From an uncultured Erythrobacter sp. (GTDB taxonomy: Bacteria > Pseudomonadota > Alphaproteobacteria > Sphingomonadales > Sphingomonadaceae): a stretch of 64,000 nucleotides of DNA. Below are positions 25,827-35,429 of the stretch, piece after piece. Where the stretch lies: assembly GCA_947500645.1 (NCBI GenBank), contig CANMSD010000001.1, positions 682,001 through 746,000 on the forward strand, written 5' to 3'. A model generated the notes under the pieces. It did not search any database. It was not told where the DNA came from and saw only the letters and a list, made by a program, of their open reading frames with translations. The translations under genes were made by a program, and so were the position numbers. Position 1 is the stretch's first letter; each line of letters opens with the position of its first letter.

Positions 25827-26744
25827 ATGCTCGAATACGATTATGTCCCCCTGCCCAAACGCAATCCGATCCAATGGCCGGGAGGAGAAGGTCTTGCGGT
25901 GATCTTCACCTTCAATCTCGAAACATGGGATCTGGTGAAGGATAGCGACGAGCCATATTACGCAGGCGGACCGCCGATCCTGCCCGACCTGCTGCCTGGA
26001 AATGTCGCGGATTTCCCGAACTTCTCCTGGCGTGAATATGGCCAGCGTGTCGGCATTTGGCGTCTGATCGACTTGTTCGACGAAATGGGCATAGCGGCGA
26101 GTTGTACAACCAATGCTGTCACGTTCGAACGTCGGCGCGAGATGACCGACGCTGTGCTAGAGCGAGGGTGGGAACTGCTTGCCCATAATTTCGAGCAGGG
26201 CGAACTGCTCACCAAATTCGCACATGACGAGGCGGCCGAACGCGATGTCATCCTGCGGTCAATCGAAATGTACGAAAAGCACGTCGGCAAGCGACCGGTA
26301 GGCTGGTTGTCGTCTTCACTTCGCGGGACGCTGAACACACCTGGCATTCTCGCCGATCAGGGCTTCAAGTTCTATTGCGACATCATGAATGATGACCAGC
26401 CCTTCATGATCCGCACCCATAACGGCCCAATCGTTGGGCTGCCCTACTCGAACGTCATCAACGATTTCACCATGCTGACCCGGCATCATCTGACGACCAC
26501 CCAGTACCGCGACCAGTTGATCGAAGAATTCGACGTGCTCCATGCTGAAGGCCAGGAGACCGCGCGCATTATGAATATCGGACTCCATCCGCATGTTTCA
26601 GGCCGGGCCAACCGTATTGGCGCGCTGCGCGAATTCATTGCCCATGCAAAGTCGAAGTCCGGCGTGTGGTGGCCCAAGCGCGAGGAAATCGCCGATTGGT
26701 ATGCGGCCAATCATGAAAAGCACTTTCCTGGGCAACTGGGCTAG
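25827..26744 (+). CDS. polysaccharide deacetylase-family (PuuE allantoinase-like) hydrolase
   Basis: A 305-residue NodB-homology protein without a signal peptide. Its cytosolic nature and length resemble the allantoinase PuuE / PgdA-like cyclic-imidase subgroup rather than cell-wall deacetylases. The first motif reads FNLETW instead of the usual TFDD, followed by LLAHNFEQGE (metal-histidine region) and the late LHPHVSGR. These enzymes hydrolyse amide or ureide bonds with a divalent metal. The neighbouring racemase-like gene and the hydantoinase and permease genes at 35-41 kb make a cyclic amide or ureide substrate plausible, though this is inference. Confidence 0.85.
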   Translation: MLEYDYVPLPKRNPIQWPGGEGLAVIFTFNLETWDLVKDSDEPYYAGGPPILPDLLPGNVADFPNFSWREYGQRVGIWRLIDLFDEMGIAASCTTNAVTFERRREMTDAVLERGWELLAHNFEQGELLTKFAHDEAAERDVILRSIEMYEKHVGKRPVGWLSSSLRGTLNTPGILADQGFKFYCDIMNDDQPFMIRTHNGPIVGLPYSNVINDFTMLTRHHLTTTQYRDQLIEEFDVLHAEGQETARIMNIGLHPHVSGRANRIGALREFIAHAKSKSGVWWPKREEIADWYAANHEKHFPGQLG

Positions 26745-26793
26745 GTCTTCACGTCGGTTTTCCCAAGAGCGAACCAGATCGGAGGCCAGTGAT

Positions 26794-26811
26794 TTATCCG
26801 GCTGGCGGCCA
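26794..26811. promoter_or_regulatory. putative operator, site E (TTATCCG dyad)
   Basis: TTATCCGGCTGGCGGCCA fits the shared TTATCCG-N5-CGGnCA pattern and lies 115 bp upstream of the TonB-dependent receptor gene, in a 181-bp gap between two plus-strand units. It is followed by CCATATTGGTATATG, a weak inverted repeat. Its presence would place the receptor under the same control as the catabolic operons. Confidence 0.55.
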
Positions 26812-26925
26812 TATTGGTATATGTTGCGTCAATCCGTTAGCCGCCAATTATTCAATTCCTCCTGAAAAGTGCGCCATCCGGGGTCTGGATAGGCTCACGC
26901 AGCAACGTCAGGCGGAGGATGAGCG

Positions 26926-29340
26926 ATGAGGTTTCCACGAAATTCAACGAGTATAGGCGCGATCGCGGCTGCGACCATATTGGCCATGCCATCGCAGGTC
27001 TTGGCACAATCGGATGAAAGCGCAGAGACCGCCGAAGCCACCGGACCGGTAATCATCGTTACAGCGCGTAGCCGGGCAGAGGACATTCAGGACGTTCCAC
27101 TGGCTATCACCGCTTTCAGCGAAGAGGATATTGAACGCAGAGGTCTGCAAGAGCTGGACGACGTCGCTCGTTTCACTCCGGGCTTCAGTTTCGAGGACTT
27201 CTCCGGCGGCTTTGCCCAGCCGGTTATTCGCGGGCAGGCGACAACTCGCGTTACGGCACTCGAATCGAACGTTTCAACCTTCTTCGATGGCATCTACATC
27301 CCGCGCTCATGGGCGGTCGACGTTGGTACCGCCAGCCTTCAGCGGGTGGAGGTGGTCAAGGGACCACAGAGCGCACGCTACGGCAGAAACGCGTTCGCCG
27401 GTGCTATCAACTACATCCCGCGCAAGGCCAGTATCGAAGACGGCCTAACGGGCGAAATCGAGGGCACCGTTGGCACCGACGAGCGGTACGATGCCGGAGG
27501 CTTCGTCAACTTCAGCTTTGGCGAGATATTAGCAATCGCAGGTTCTTACAATTACTCGACGTTTGATGGGTCATGGGAGAACGCGCACCCCTTTGCTGAT
27601 TTGGACATCCCCGGACCGAGTACCGAAGACAATATCGGCGGGTGGGATAACGAAGCCTATTCAATCTCTGGAGTTCTCGAACCGACAGACGGATTTACGG
27701 TCGAGGCAGGGTACTTTGTTTTCGATGTCGAGAATGAAGCGCGTGCATCTCGTTACATCGGTGACACGGTTGGCGGCATCCTCGATCCAGAGGCAAGCAC
27801 TGCTCTCACCCCGCTTACCAATTGCGGTGCGCTGCGCTTCGGATTTGCCTTCCCGCTTATCTGCGGGGAACTCCCTGCACCAGCAGATGTTGCGCTGGTT
27901 GATCCTCGAAGCTTCGCTTCCGTCGCGAAGACGAAGATCTTTCGCGCCGGCGCCGAGCTGGCACCGACTGACGATCTTACGATCAACTATGTCTACGCCA
28001 ATATCGATGGAGACGTGAACATCGGCACAAGCGGCGAACCCGATCCGATCAACTGTGGCACGCTGGTAGGGCCACCAAATTTCGCTTCCTTGTGCAATTT
28101 CCAGCAAACCCCGGTCGGCGACATCAATTACGACTCGCAAGAGCTTCGGGTAACGTACGATAACGGTACGATCCGTGCTGGCCTTGGCGGCTTCCTTTCC
28201 GACGGGGTTGATCGCAATCGTTTCGCAAGTCTCAACTTGCCGGCGATCACCGATCCAAACAATGTCTCACCTGTTATCGGCACACCGGTACCCAACTTCA
28301 ACTTCGATCCAGGTCCGTTCAATATTCTGCTTGCTAACGAGGACACCCGCACCGAAGTGGAGTCGATATTTGGCGAACTCTATTGGACGTCGGGCGATGG
28401 TCGTCTGACTATAGGCGCTGAAGGCAGGTATTCTTCGACCGAGATCACCGCGACCGACAACCGCCGCGATGTCACGCTGAACGAAACGTACAATTTTTTC
28501 ACACCTCGCTTCACAGTCGACTATGAGATCAATTCCGATGTCCTGGTATTTGCGACTGTCGCTCGAGGTGCCAAGGCTGGTGGCTTCAACGTCACAGCCG
28601 GCCGCGTCGAAGACACTGTGTTCGATCCGGAGTTCAACTGGACCTATGAGCTTGGCGTGAAGAGCGTCTTGCTGAATGGCGACCTGGTCCTAAACGCGTC
28701 GGTCTTCTACACCGACTGGAGCGATATCCAGATCAACTCTGCGGATGAGGATCCCAACGATCCCACTAACCCCAACGTCCCGACAATTACGCTGAACCTG
28801 GGCGACGCCACGGTCTACGGTATCGAGCTTTCGACACGCTACCAGGCGACCGACAACCTCAGCTTCGATGCGACGTTCTCTCATTCCAATGGGGAGTATG
28901 CGGATGGAACGTTCGACAGTCGCTTTAGCCGCGGTGTCCCGGGCGTCACGGCGCCTTGCGACAACGTTGTGTGCAACACCGATGGCTCGATCGGAGGAAA
29001 TGAGATCGAACGCGCTGCTCCCACTCAGGCTTCGTTCGGTGCCCAGTGGGAAGGCAACTTCGGTTCCGGCAACAGCTACTTCGTTCGCAGCGATGCGAGT
29101 TGGCAAAGTGACTTCTTCGCCGACAGTGCGAATTTGGGTGTTATCCCGGAACGATTCCTGGTGAATGCGGCAGCAGGGGTGAGCTTCGACCAGTTCAATG
29201 TGCGAGTGTGGGCCCGGAACCTATTCGACAAGAGATATGTCTCGAATGCGTTCGCCGTGCTTCTGCCTTTCGGTAACACTTATGGTGAGTTCTACGGTGA
29301 GCGTCGCACTATCGGCGTTACGGCAGGCGTCGAGTTCTAA
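26926..29340 (+). CDS. TonB-dependent outer-membrane receptor (copy 1)
   Basis: An 804-residue protein with a Sec signal peptide (cleavage probably after residue 28, SQVLAQ), a plug domain (about 45-160, with VTARSRAEDIQDVPLAITAF and VEVVKGPQSARYGRNAFAG, quoted in part) and a long beta-barrel ending in the terminal phenylalanine VTAGVEF. This is the sphingomonad type related to siderophore and small-molecule receptors. It imports a solute across the outer membrane using TonB energy. With a TTATCCG dyad upstream and a catabolic context, it probably takes up the island substrate rather than iron. It follows a good GGAGG site. Confidence 0.95.
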   Translation: MRFPRNSTSIGAIAAATILAMPSQVLAQSDESAETAEATGPVIIVTARSRAEDIQDVPLAITAFSEEDIERRGLQELDDVARFTPGFSFEDFSGGFAQPVIRGQATTRVTALESNVSTFFDGIYIPRSWAVDVGTASLQRVEVVKGPQSARYGRNAFAGAINYIPRKASIEDGLTGEIEGTVGTDERYDAGGFVNFSFGEILAIAGSYNYSTFDGSWENAHPFADLDIPGPSTEDNIGGWDNEAYSISGVLEPTDGFTVEAGYFVFDVENEARASRYIGDTVGGILDPEASTALTPLTNCGALRFGFAFPLICGELPAPADVALVDPRSFASVAKTKIFRAGAELAPTDDLTINYVYANIDGDVNIGTSGEPDPINCGTLVGPPNFASLCNFQQTPVGDINYDSQELRVTYDNGTIRAGLGGFLSDGVDRNRFASLNLPAITDPNNVSPVIGTPVPNFNFDPGPFNILLANEDTRTEVESIFGELYWTSGDGRLTIGAEGRYSSTEITATDNRRDVTLNETYNFFTPRFTVDYEINSDVLVFATVARGAKAGGFNVTAGRVEDTVFDPEFNWTYELGVKSVLLNGDLVLNASVFYTDWSDIQINSADEDPNDPTNPNVPTITLNLGDATVYGIELSTRYQATDNLSFDATFSHSNGEYADGTFDSRFSRGVPGVTAPCDNVVCNTDGSIGGNEIERAAPTQASFGAQWEGNFGSGNSYFVRSDASWQSDFFADSANLGVIPERFLVNAAAGVSFDQFNVRVWARNLFDKRYVSNAFAVLLPFGNTYGEFYGERRTIGVTAGVEF

Positions 29341-29365
29341 GACAGCAGCCGCTAGCTATCGAGCT

Positions 29366-30886
29366 TTAGACGATCGCACAAACGGTCTTAAGTTCGAGAT
29401 AGTTGTCGAGCGCCGCCTGCCCGCTTTCGCGGCCATAACCGGACTGTTTCATCCCACCGATAGGCAGCGATGCGTCGTACATTGCGTGGCTGTTGATCCA
29501 GACAGTGCCTGCATGGATTTGCTCGGCCATGCGGGTGGCGTTGGATAGCCCCTCCGTCCACACGCCTGCGGCGAGGCCATAGTCACTGTCATTCGCGGCC
29601 GCGATCACTTCCTCTGTGTCATCGAATGGTGTGACGACGACGACTGGGCCAAAGATTTCTTCGCGCATGATGCTGGATTCGGGCGAGGCGTCCGCAATAA
29701 CGGCCGGAGTGATGAAGCTTGCATTTGGCCCCACCAAATCGCCGCCACAAACCAAGTTCGCACCGGCATCGCGGCCCGCGCCGATAAAGCCCGCAACTTT
29801 CGACGCATGCTGCGCGGAGACCAAAGGTCCCATCTGTGTGTCCGGGTTGAGGCCGTGGCCAAGGCCAATGCCCTTCGCCTGCTCGGCGATACCCTCGACC
29901 ACCCGATCATAGACCGAACGGTGTGCATACAGGCGGGATCCGGCGATGCAGACCTGGCCACCATTGAAGTAGATCGCATTTGCCGCGCCGGGAATAGCTG
30001 CTTCCAGATCGGCATCTTCCATAATGATAACCGGTGATTTCCCGCCGAGCTCCACCCCTACGCGCTTGAGATTACCCTGCGAGGCTTCGACGATCTTGCG
30101 CCCTGTCGCTGTCGAGCCGGTGAAAACGACCTTGTTGACGTCCATATGCTTGGCCAGAGCTGCGCCAGCCTCGCCGCCCATACCGGTCACAACGTTGACC
30201 ACACCTGCGGGCAGGCCCGCTTCCTGCAACAGTTCAAGCAGGCGGATCGTGGTGAGCGAGGTTTCTTCCGATGGTTTGAGCACCATGGTGCAACCCGCCG
30301 CCAGCGCGGGCGCGATCTTCATTGCGGTAAGCACGAGCGGTGAGTTCCACGGCAGGATCGCACCGACAACGCCCACTGGCTCGCGCCGTGTATAGGCGTG
30401 CACCCGCTTGCCTTCGGGCTGGTAATTGATCGAGGTCGGAATGGTCGCGCCCTCGATCTTGGTCGCCATGCCTGCAAAGTAGCGGAACTGCGCGACGGCG
30501 CCCGGGATTTCCGCCCAACGGCCAACGTAAAGCGCCTTGCCCTGGTCGAGCGTTTCGAGCTCGGCCAGTTCGTCGATGTTGGCCTCGATCGCGTCAGCGA
30601 AGGCCCACAGCAATTGGCTGCGCTCCATCGGCGCCATAGCGGGCCATGGACCGGATGAAAAAGCCGCGCGCGCAGCAGCGACAGCATCATCGACATCGCT
30701 GCCATCGGCTCGTTGCAGCTCACCGATTGCTTCACCGGTTGCGGGGTCATGCGTAGTGAAAGTCGCGCCTCTACGGCTCGCGACCCACTCGCCGCCGATC
30801 AGCATGGCATGCGTGCCTTTTGCGAGAAACTTGCTGGCTGCCTCGCTCGGCTTTGGTGCTGAAACATCAACTTCGATCATCATCAA
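29366..30886 (-). CDS. aldehyde dehydrogenase (copy 2)
   Basis: A 506-residue NAD(P)-dependent aldehyde dehydrogenase with E279 in VELGGKSP and nucleophile C313 in GGQVCIAGSR, plus PWNSP and FTGSTATG cofactor motifs. It starts with three successive Met codons; the exact one is uncertain. It is the last gene of the leuC-leuD-lyase-flavoprotein operon, 37 bp downstream of the flavoprotein. It would oxidise an aldehyde that feeds or leaves that route. It is similar to but distinct from the ALDH at 12.9 kb. Confidence 0.92.
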   Translation of the reverse strand: MMMIEVDVSAPKPSEAASKFLAKGTHAMLIGGEWVASRRGATFTTHDPATGEAIGELQRADGSDVDDAVAAARAAFSSGPWPAMAPMERSQLLWAFADAIEANIDELAELETLDQGKALYVGRWAEIPGAVAQFRYFAGMATKIEGATIPTSINYQPEGKRVHAYTRREPVGVVGAILPWNSPLVLTAMKIAPALAAGCTMVLKPSEETSLTTIRLLELLQEAGLPAGVVNVVTGMGGEAGAALAKHMDVNKVVFTGSTATGRKIVEASQGNLKRVGVELGGKSPVIIMEDADLEAAIPGAANAIYFNGGQVCIAGSRLYAHRSVYDRVVEGIAEQAKGIGLGHGLNPDTQMGPLVSAQHASKVAGFIGAGRDAGANLVCGGDLVGPNASFITPAVIADASPESSIMREEIFGPVVVVTPFDDTEEVIAAANDSDYGLAAGVWTEGLSNATRMAEQIHAGTVWINSHAMYDASLPIGGMKQSGYGRESGQAALDNYLELKTVCAIV

Positions 30887-30923
30887 CGCATCCCATTAAC
30901 TCTTGTGAGCCCGCGTGGCTCGA

Positions 30924-32333
30924 TCAATCTTGTGCAAACTCCGCAGCGTATTCGCCCGCAATACGCCCGAGTGTTGTGGCGGTCAGCAATCCGTTGCCCG
31001 CGAGATAGCCGTCAGCGCCCGGACCTGAAATGCCGCGCGCAGCTCCTCCCCCGGCGAGCAGGTTTGGAAATGGCTGGCGGTCGGAGCGTAGCACACGTGC
31101 CTGCTCGTCCACTTCGAGCCCGCCTTGCGTGTGGAACAGCGCGCCCGTTACGCGCACCGCATAGAACGGTGCCGCAAGCTTGGCTTTCCCGGCAAAACTG
31201 CGTCCGAAGCGGTCCGGTTCGCCGCTATCGACCAGCGCGTGTGTTTCGGCGACCGTTTGGGCCAAGCCGGTCGGGTCGATCCCGGCTTTCTCCGCCAGCT
31301 GTTCCAGGGTTTCCGCCTGAATCAGGCAACCGGCAGAGATCGCCTGCTGATAATCGTCGAACTGCTCCATGATTTCATGGCGTGCTTCGTCATAGATGCT
31401 CCACGCGACATGGCCTTCCTGCGCCAGCACCTCGACCGCCTGCTCCGAATAGCCGGCAGCTTCATTGGCGAAACGCCTACCAGCCCTGTTCACCTGCACG
31501 CCGCCTTCGGCAATCAACGGCCAGAGGATCGGGATGCCATATCCCGCGGCGAGGCCTGCGTGCCCTTGGTAGGCGGAGAGGTCAGCCATCGCTGCGCCCA
31601 GCTCCTTGCCCCAAGCTACCGCATGACCCTTATTGCCTGGGTGACCATGAAACGTCGCATGCTCCAGCTCGGGTATGAGTTCGGCAACCATATCCTCGTT
31701 TCCAGCAAAGCCGCAGCAGGCGAGAATGACGGCATCGCAGCCGATTATGTCCTCGCTACCATCGGGGCGGCTTGCACCGACAGCAAGAATGCGACCCTCA
31801 TCATTGGCGTAGAGCGTGTTCACCGTGGCTTCGGTGAGGATATCGACGCCCGCCTGCTCGCACGCGTCTGCGAGCGCGCCCATCAGCTCGCCGCCCGAGC
31901 GGGTTGGCATGCCATGCATTCTCCGCACCGAATGGCCGGGATAGGTGAAGCCGTCTACCAGGCTGAGACCGATGCCATGCTCATCAACCAGCCAGTCGAT
32001 CGTGCGGGCGGATTCAGCCGCGAGATGATCGACAAGGAGCTGGTCGACCTGCCCCTTGGTCTTGGCTTTGATGTCGCTGGCGAACAATTCGGGGCTGTCC
32101 TCGACGCCGGAGGCCTTCTGGATCGCGCTGCCTGCGGCCGGGATGAGGCCGGTAGACATCGATGTCGTGCCAAGCGGTTGCTTGTCCCGCTCAATCACGA
32201 ACACATCCTTACCTGCATCGCGCACCGCCAGCGCCGCACACAATCCCGTGCCGCCGCCGCCGATCACCACTACCGAGATATCGGCAAGCGTTTCGACCTC
32301 ATCGGCGCGGATGACCGAAATAGCGTCAGTCAT
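30924..32333 (-). CDS. FAD-dependent fumarate-reductase-type dehydrogenase
   Basis: A 469-residue flavoprotein of the fumarate reductase / ketosteroid / tricarballylate dehydrogenase superfamily. It has an N-terminal FAD motif VVIGGGGTGLCAA and ERD, and a C-terminal GGAARGISGPGADGYLAGNG segment. I chose ATG 32333, which overlaps the lyase stop by 8 bp, over a longer in-frame start that would run deep into the lyase gene. Such enzymes introduce or remove a C=C bond next to a carboxylate or ketone. In an operon with a LeuCD-type hydro-lyase and a C-C lyase, desaturation of a succinate-like acid would fit well. Confidence 0.88.
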   Translation of the reverse strand: MTDAISVIRADEVETLADISVVVIGGGGTGLCAALAVRDAGKDVFVIERDKQPLGTTSMSTGLIPAAGSAIQKASGVEDSPELFASDIKAKTKGQVDQLLVDHLAAESARTIDWLVDEHGIGLSLVDGFTYPGHSVRRMHGMPTRSGGELMGALADACEQAGVDILTEATVNTLYANDEGRILAVGASRPDGSEDIIGCDAVILACCGFAGNEDMVAELIPELEHATFHGHPGNKGHAVAWGKELGAAMADLSAYQGHAGLAAGYGIPILWPLIAEGGVQVNRAGRRFANEAAGYSEQAVEVLAQEGHVAWSIYDEARHEIMEQFDDYQQAISAGCLIQAETLEQLAEKAGIDPTGLAQTVAETHALVDSGEPDRFGRSFAGKAKLAAPFYAVRVTGALFHTQGGLEVDEQARVLRSDRQPFPNLLAGGGAARGISGPGADGYLAGNGLLTATTLGRIAGEYAAEFAQD

Positions 32334-33189
32334 CCTCTTTCGCCCATTTATCTTCGAACGCCCAAACATCCGGGAAGCCAACCAGCTCGCAGAATTCGCC
32401 AAAATCGAAATGCGTGGCATCAGGTGCAAAACTGCTGCCCGTTTCCTTCAGGTGTCGCAAGGATGTCTCAACCGCCTGCGCAGCAGATAGTGCCGTCATC
32501 GCTGGGAAGATAGCAAGCTTGTAACCCAGTCTCTCCAGCTCAGCAGTCGAAAGTATCGGGGTAACACCGCCATTGGCCATATTGGCGAGCATCGGTGCGT
32601 CGATCACCTCACAGGCGCGGGCCATTTCCTCTTCGCTTTCGAGCGCTTCAACGAAGACCGCATCGGCCCCAGCCTCGGCATAGGCGGCTGCGCGGTCGAG
32701 CGCGGCCTCAAAACCTTCCGGTTGGCGCGCATCGGTCCGCGCGATCACCAGCATATCCTGCCGAGCGTCGCAGGCGACTTTGATCTTCTCGACCATGTCG
32801 GCGGCTGGCACCACCCGCTTGCCACGGGTGTGACCGCATTTCTTTGGAAATTCCTGATCTTCGAGCTGGATCGCGCAAACGCCGGCACGCTCATATCCGC
32901 GCACCGTGTGACGGACATTGAGCAGGCCGCCAAATCCCGTGTCTGCATCGGCGATCACGGCACCGTCGCAAGTCTCGCACAGCTGCGCGACGCGATCTAA
33001 CATCTGCGTGTAGCTCGCCAATCCCGCGTCGGGCAGACCGTAGGCGGAGGCAGTCGTCCAATAGCCCGAGGCATAGACAAACTCGAAACCGACCTTATTG
33101 GCGATGATCGCCGATATTGCATCGTAAAGCCCCGGTGCGGCAACAAAGCGCCCGCTTGCCAGCGCCTGTTTCAACGGGTTGTCAGTCAT
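32326..33189 (-). CDS. isocitrate lyase/PEP mutase-family lyase (copy 3)
   Basis: A 287-residue lyase with the complete active site: DADTGFG at 81-87, E110-D111 and the catalytic KKCGH with C118. It is closely similar to copy 1 at 4.3 kb (shared ASGYW, DADTGFG and the CGH loop). It overlaps LeuD upstream and the flavoprotein downstream by 8 bp each, so it is translated together with a hydro-lyase. That is the arrangement expected for cleavage of a substituted malate, as in the 2,3-dimethylmalate lyase of nicotinate fermentation, which gives propionate and pyruvate. Methylisocitrate-type cleavage is the alternative. Confidence 0.9.
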   Translation of the reverse strand: MTDNPLKQALASGRFVAAPGLYDAISAIIANKVGFEFVYASGYWTTASAYGLPDAGLASYTQMLDRVAQLCETCDGAVIADADTGFGGLLNVRHTVRGYERAGVCAIQLEDQEFPKKCGHTRGKRVVPAADMVEKIKVACDARQDMLVIARTDARQPEGFEAALDRAAAYAEAGADAVFVEALESEEEMARACEVIDAPMLANMANGGVTPILSTAELERLGYKLAIFPAMTALSAAQAVETSLRHLKETGSSFAPDATHFDFGEFCELVGFPDVWAFEDKWAKEDD

Positions 33190-33820
33190 TGTCGCCTCCT
33201 ATCGAAGCGAAAGGCGCGAATTGCGTCTCGTCGATCCAAAGCCACGGCTCTGCGTCCTGCTGTTGGGCCTCGAAGCGAGCAATATGCTCCATATCATCAT
33301 GCAGGATCGTATCGAGCGTATCGCGTCCGGAAAGCAGGGCATCGCGCCGGCTCGCGTCAATGCCGAAGGTGATCGGTGAGCGTTTACCGATGTCGATTGT
33401 CTGTGCGGTAAGATCAATATGGAATTCGACGCTGGCGTCCGCCGCATCGAGCACACCTTCATACGGCTCGCCTTCAAGTGTAATCGGCAAGATGCCGTTA
33501 TTGATACAATTGGCGTAGAAAATCTCTCCGAAGCTCGGCGCGATAATGCAGCGTATGCCGTAATCCGCCAGCGCCCACACGGCCTGCTCCCGGCTCGACC
33601 CGATCCCGAAACGCGGACCACCGACTATGATCTGCGCGCCAGCGAGATCCGGGCGATTGAGCGCGAATTGAGCATTCCGCCTGAGCTCGTGAAACAGGTG
33701 CTCTCCCAAGCCCTCGCGGCTCAACAGCAGCAGGAATCGCGCAGGCAAGATAGCGTCGGTGTCGATGTCCGCCGCAGGCAGCGGGATGGCGCGGCTGGTG
33801 AGCGTGTGGAACGGGATCAT
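33182..33820 (-). CDS. leuD: 3-isopropylmalate dehydratase-type hydro-lyase, small subunit
   Basis: A 212-residue LeuD/aconitase swivel domain with [13 protein letters not shown] near the N-terminus and [14 protein letters not shown] (substrate-phosphate/carboxylate loop) around residues 72-85. It pairs with the large subunit directly upstream (4-bp overlap). No leuB or leuA is nearby, and the downstream genes are a lyase and a flavoprotein, so it probably serves a catabolic hydro-lyase acting on a maleate- or malate-like acid rather than leucine synthesis. I cannot exclude that it also substitutes for leucine synthesis. Confidence 0.9.
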   Translation of the reverse strand: MIPFHTLTSRAIPLPAADIDTDAILPARFLLLLSREGLGEHLFHELRRNAQFALNRPDLAGAQIIVGGPRFGIGSSREQAVWALADYGIRCIIAPSFGEIFYANCINNGILPITLEGEPYEGVLDAADASVEFHIDLTAQTIDIGKRSPITFGIDASRRDALLSGRDTLDTILHDDMEHIARFEAQQQDAEPWLWIDETQFAPFASIGGDND

Positions 33821-35238
33821 GCGGCTTCCTCCGCCAATTCGCGAACGTCCGTCAAGCGCCCCGTAATCGCGGCGGCTGCAGCCATGGCTGGGCTCATGAT
33901 ATGCGTACGTCCACCCGGCCCCTGTCGTCCTTCAAAGTTGCGGTTGGAAGTCGATGCACAGCGCTCGCCCGGCGACAAGCGGTCTGCATTCATCGCGACA
34001 CACATCGAACAGCCGGCGCTGCGCCAGGAGAAGCCCGCCTCGCGAAAGATGCGGTCGAGACCTTCCGCCTCCGCCTGCGCCTGCACTTGGGCCGAACCCG
34101 GGACGATCATAGCCGACACGCCCGCGCTTACCCTTCGTCCTTCGGCTACGGCGGCGGCAGCCCGCAAATCCTCGATCCGGCTATTGGTGCATGATCCGAT
34201 AAACACCCTGTCGATCAAGATGTCATCCAACGACGTGCCCGGCTCAAGATCCATATAGGCTAGGCTCTGGCTTAGCTTTCCGCGTTTAGACGGATCGGCC
34301 TCCGCGGCCGGATCGGGAACGCGTCCCGTCACCGGGCTGCACTGACTGGGATTGGTGCCCCAGGAAACGTGTGGAACAACCGCACTAACATCGAAGGTAA
34401 GTTCGCTGTCAAAGCGCGCGTCGTTATCGCTCGGCAGGGAACGCCAATACGCAACGGCCTGGTCCCAAAGTTCTCCTTGGGGTGCAAGCGGGCGCCCCTT
34501 GAGATAGGCGAAGGTTGTTTCATCCGGCGCAACCAATCCAATCCGCGCGCCAGCCTCGATGGTCATGTTGCATAGCGTCATACGCTGTTCCATCGACATG
34601 GCGCGAACCGCGTCGCCAGCGTACTCGACAGCATAGCCGCGACCGCCTTCGGTACCGATCTGCGCAATCAGCGCGAGCACCACGTCCTTCACCGCCACGC
34701 CGGGAGACAATCGCCCATTGAAATTGATCCGCATGGTTTTCTGACGCGATTGCGGCAGGCACTGAGTGGCAAAAACCGTCTCGCACTGGCTGGATCCGAT
34801 ACCAAAAGCGAGCGCCCCAAAAGCGCCATGCGTGGACGTGTGGCTATCGCCGCAAACCAGCGTGCAGCCAGGCAGCGTAAAGCCGAGCTCCGGGCCGATC
34901 ACATGAACAATGCCATGCGCAGCATCCGTTTCACCCACAAAGGGCACGCCATGCTTGCGGGAATTCTCGATCAGGCGGCGGACCTGCAACGCCATCAGAC
35001 TATCGCGCGGATTTGGAGCGCTGACGTCAGTCGATACTGCATGATCGGGTGTTGCTACATGTGCCGAGGGTCGACGAAAACGAAGGCTGCGACGGTCCAG
35101 CCCTTCGAATGCCTGCGGGCTTGAGACTTCTTGTACCAGATGTCGGTCGATATAGAGCAAAGCCTCACCATCACCCTGTTCGCGTACGACATGCGCGTCC
35201 CAAAGTTTTGCGTATAGGGTCTGGCCGCCGTGTGTCAT
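33817..35238 (-). CDS. leuC: 3-isopropylmalate dehydratase-type hydro-lyase, large subunit
   Basis: A 473-residue aconitase-superfamily protein of LeuC length. The [4Fe-4S] ligands are C350 ([11 protein letters not shown]), C410 and C413 (GCSMC). The substrate-binding [20 protein letters not shown] segment, seen in part, is near residue 130-147. It forms a heterodimer with the small subunit encoded next and adds or removes water across a C=C bond. It is first in a five-gene minus-strand operon. The TTATCCG dyad at 35.3 kb lies about 96 bp upstream. Sequence alone does not distinguish isopropylmalate, citraconate, maleate or dimethylmaleate as substrate. Confidence 0.92.
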   Translation of the reverse strand: MTHGGQTLYAKLWDAHVVREQGDGEALLYIDRHLVQEVSSPQAFEGLDRRSLRFRRPSAHVATPDHAVSTDVSAPNPRDSLMALQVRRLIENSRKHGVPFVGETDAAHGIVHVIGPELGFTLPGCTLVCGDSHTSTHGAFGALAFGIGSSQCETVFATQCLPQSRQKTMRINFNGRLSPGVAVKDVVLALIAQIGTEGGRGYAVEYAGDAVRAMSMEQRMTLCNMTIEAGARIGLVAPDETTFAYLKGRPLAPQGELWDQAVAYWRSLPSDNDARFDSELTFDVSAVVPHVSWGTNPSQCSPVTGRVPDPAAEADPSKRGKLSQSLAYMDLEPGTSLDDILIDRVFIGSCTNSRIEDLRAAAAVAEGRRVSAGVSAMIVPGSAQVQAQAEAEGLDRIFREAGFSWRSAGCSMCVAMNADRLSPGERCASTSNRNFEGRQGPGGRTHIMSPAMAAAAAITGRLTDVRELAEEAA

Positions 35239-35333
35239 TTTCGCTCCGGATTTCCGCGCTGATGATGTGTAATTGAAGAGTTCTTTCTAGCGGATACTCA
35301 TGCTCACTCGATCTCGCAGCGCCACTCGGAGAT

Positions 35334-35352
35334 TGCTCCGCTGCTCGGATAA
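35334..35352. promoter_or_regulatory. putative operator, site F (TTATCCG dyad, inverted)
   Basis: Read on the minus strand, TTATCCGAGCAGCGGAGCA gives the shared TTATCCG-N5-CGG pattern; on the plus strand the arms are CTCCG and CGGATAA. It lies midway in the 191-bp divergent gap, 96 bp upstream of leuC and 78 bp upstream of the hydantoinase A gene, so one site could control both operons. Function is inferred from recurrence. Confidence 0.55.
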
Positions 35353-35429
35353 TTTGCTGAAAGCGGCCCGGATGGGCAACCCTGTGTCCTAGATCGAACG
35401 CGGAAATCCAATCCACAAGGAATTGTCAC

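Noticed and set aside
31125..32513. A 462-codon open frame on the plus strand opposite the flavoprotein and lyase genes.
   Set aside because: It is the antisense shadow of two well-supported genes and crosses their junction; no motif or ribosome site supports it.
33182..35238. Reading leuCD as the leucine biosynthesis enzyme.
   Set aside because: No leuA or leuB nearby, and the coupled downstream genes are a C-C lyase and a flavoprotein dehydrogenase; still, I cannot exclude a dual role.
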